Shown here piece by piece: positions 18,697 to 18,787 of a DNA stretch of 18,787 nt. The DNA is from Actinotalea sp. (GTDB taxonomy: Bacteria > Actinomycetota > Actinomycetes > Actinomycetales > Cellulomonadaceae), in contig JACIXM010000186.1 of assembly GCA_014360395.1 (NCBI GenBank), positions 1 to 18,787 of the forward strand. Direction: 5' to 3'. The translations under genes were made by a program, and so were the position numbers. The notes below the pieces were generated by a model. That model had not been told where the DNA came from. It saw only the letters and a program-made list of their open reading frames with translations, and made no database searches. Every line of letters starts with the position of its first letter. The stretch's first letter is position 1.

Positions 18697-18787
18697 GTGC
18701 CCTGGCGCCAGCGGTGGGTTGCTCCATCGCCCAGCTACGGCACCTGCGAGCCATATTGGCTCTTCGCAGATGAGGGTGTAGGCGGGG

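Larger units (their letters stand above)
18527..18787. other. rsmG-parA intergenic region (right edge)
   Basis: 261 nt after rsmG with no supported gene inside the window. It holds the two parS sites. An AT-containing hairpin GAGCC-atatt-GGCTC lies at 18748-18762. TTGGCT (18756-18761) with TAGGCG 17 nt downstream could be a poor promoter for parA, but the -10 lacks its final T. Confidence 0.6.

Overview
The window is the chromosomal replication-origin neighbourhood of a high-GC Gram-positive bacterium (Actinomycetota). Gene order, very high GC, frequent GTG starts, a DLW-39 family micro-gene and the dnaA-oriC-dnaN-gnd-recF-dciA-gyrB-gyrA block all point there. A Micrococcales member related to Cellulomonas is my best guess, from general resemblance of the proteins only. 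No species can be fixed from the sequence alone.

Layout. (1) 2-1384 (+): 3' part of a large fused enzyme, with the tail of an AMP-forming ligase, a phosphopantetheine carrier domain and a membrane acyltransferase-3 domain. (2) 1435-1878 (-): a secreted protein with two chaplin-like repeats, convergent with gene 1 across a 15-bp hairpin. (3) 2054-2397 (-): tRNA-Ile(GAT), a 39-residue DLW-39 protein and tRNA-Ala(TGC). (4) 2511-12344 (-): in transcription order dnaN, gnd, recF, dciA (DUF721), gyrB, gyrA and a DUF3566 membrane protein. (5) 12345-13104: oriC, with about 13 degenerate DnaA-box-like 9-mers that switch orientation at a perfect 11-bp inverted repeat. (6) 13105-14583 (-): dnaA. (7) 14584-15076: divergent regulatory region with a well-formed rpmH promoter. 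(8) 15077-18526 (+): rpmH, rnpA, yidD, yidC, khpB and rsmG. (9) 18527-18787: two parS sites, presumably upstream of parA/parB beyond the window edge.

Functional picture. The minus-strand block supplies initiation (DnaA, DciA), the clamp (DnaN), gap repair (RecF) and supercoiling control (GyrAB). The plus-strand block couples ribosomal protein L34, RNase P protein, membrane-protein insertion (YidD, YidC), an RNA-binding protein (KhpB) and 16S rRNA methylation (RsmG), and runs into the chromosome-segregation locus. This core is ordinary and well conserved. The unusual material is at the left edge (ligase-carrier-acyltransferase fusion and chaplin-like protein) and in the architecture of oriC. 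I found no CRISPR array, insertion sequence, prophage gene or rRNA.
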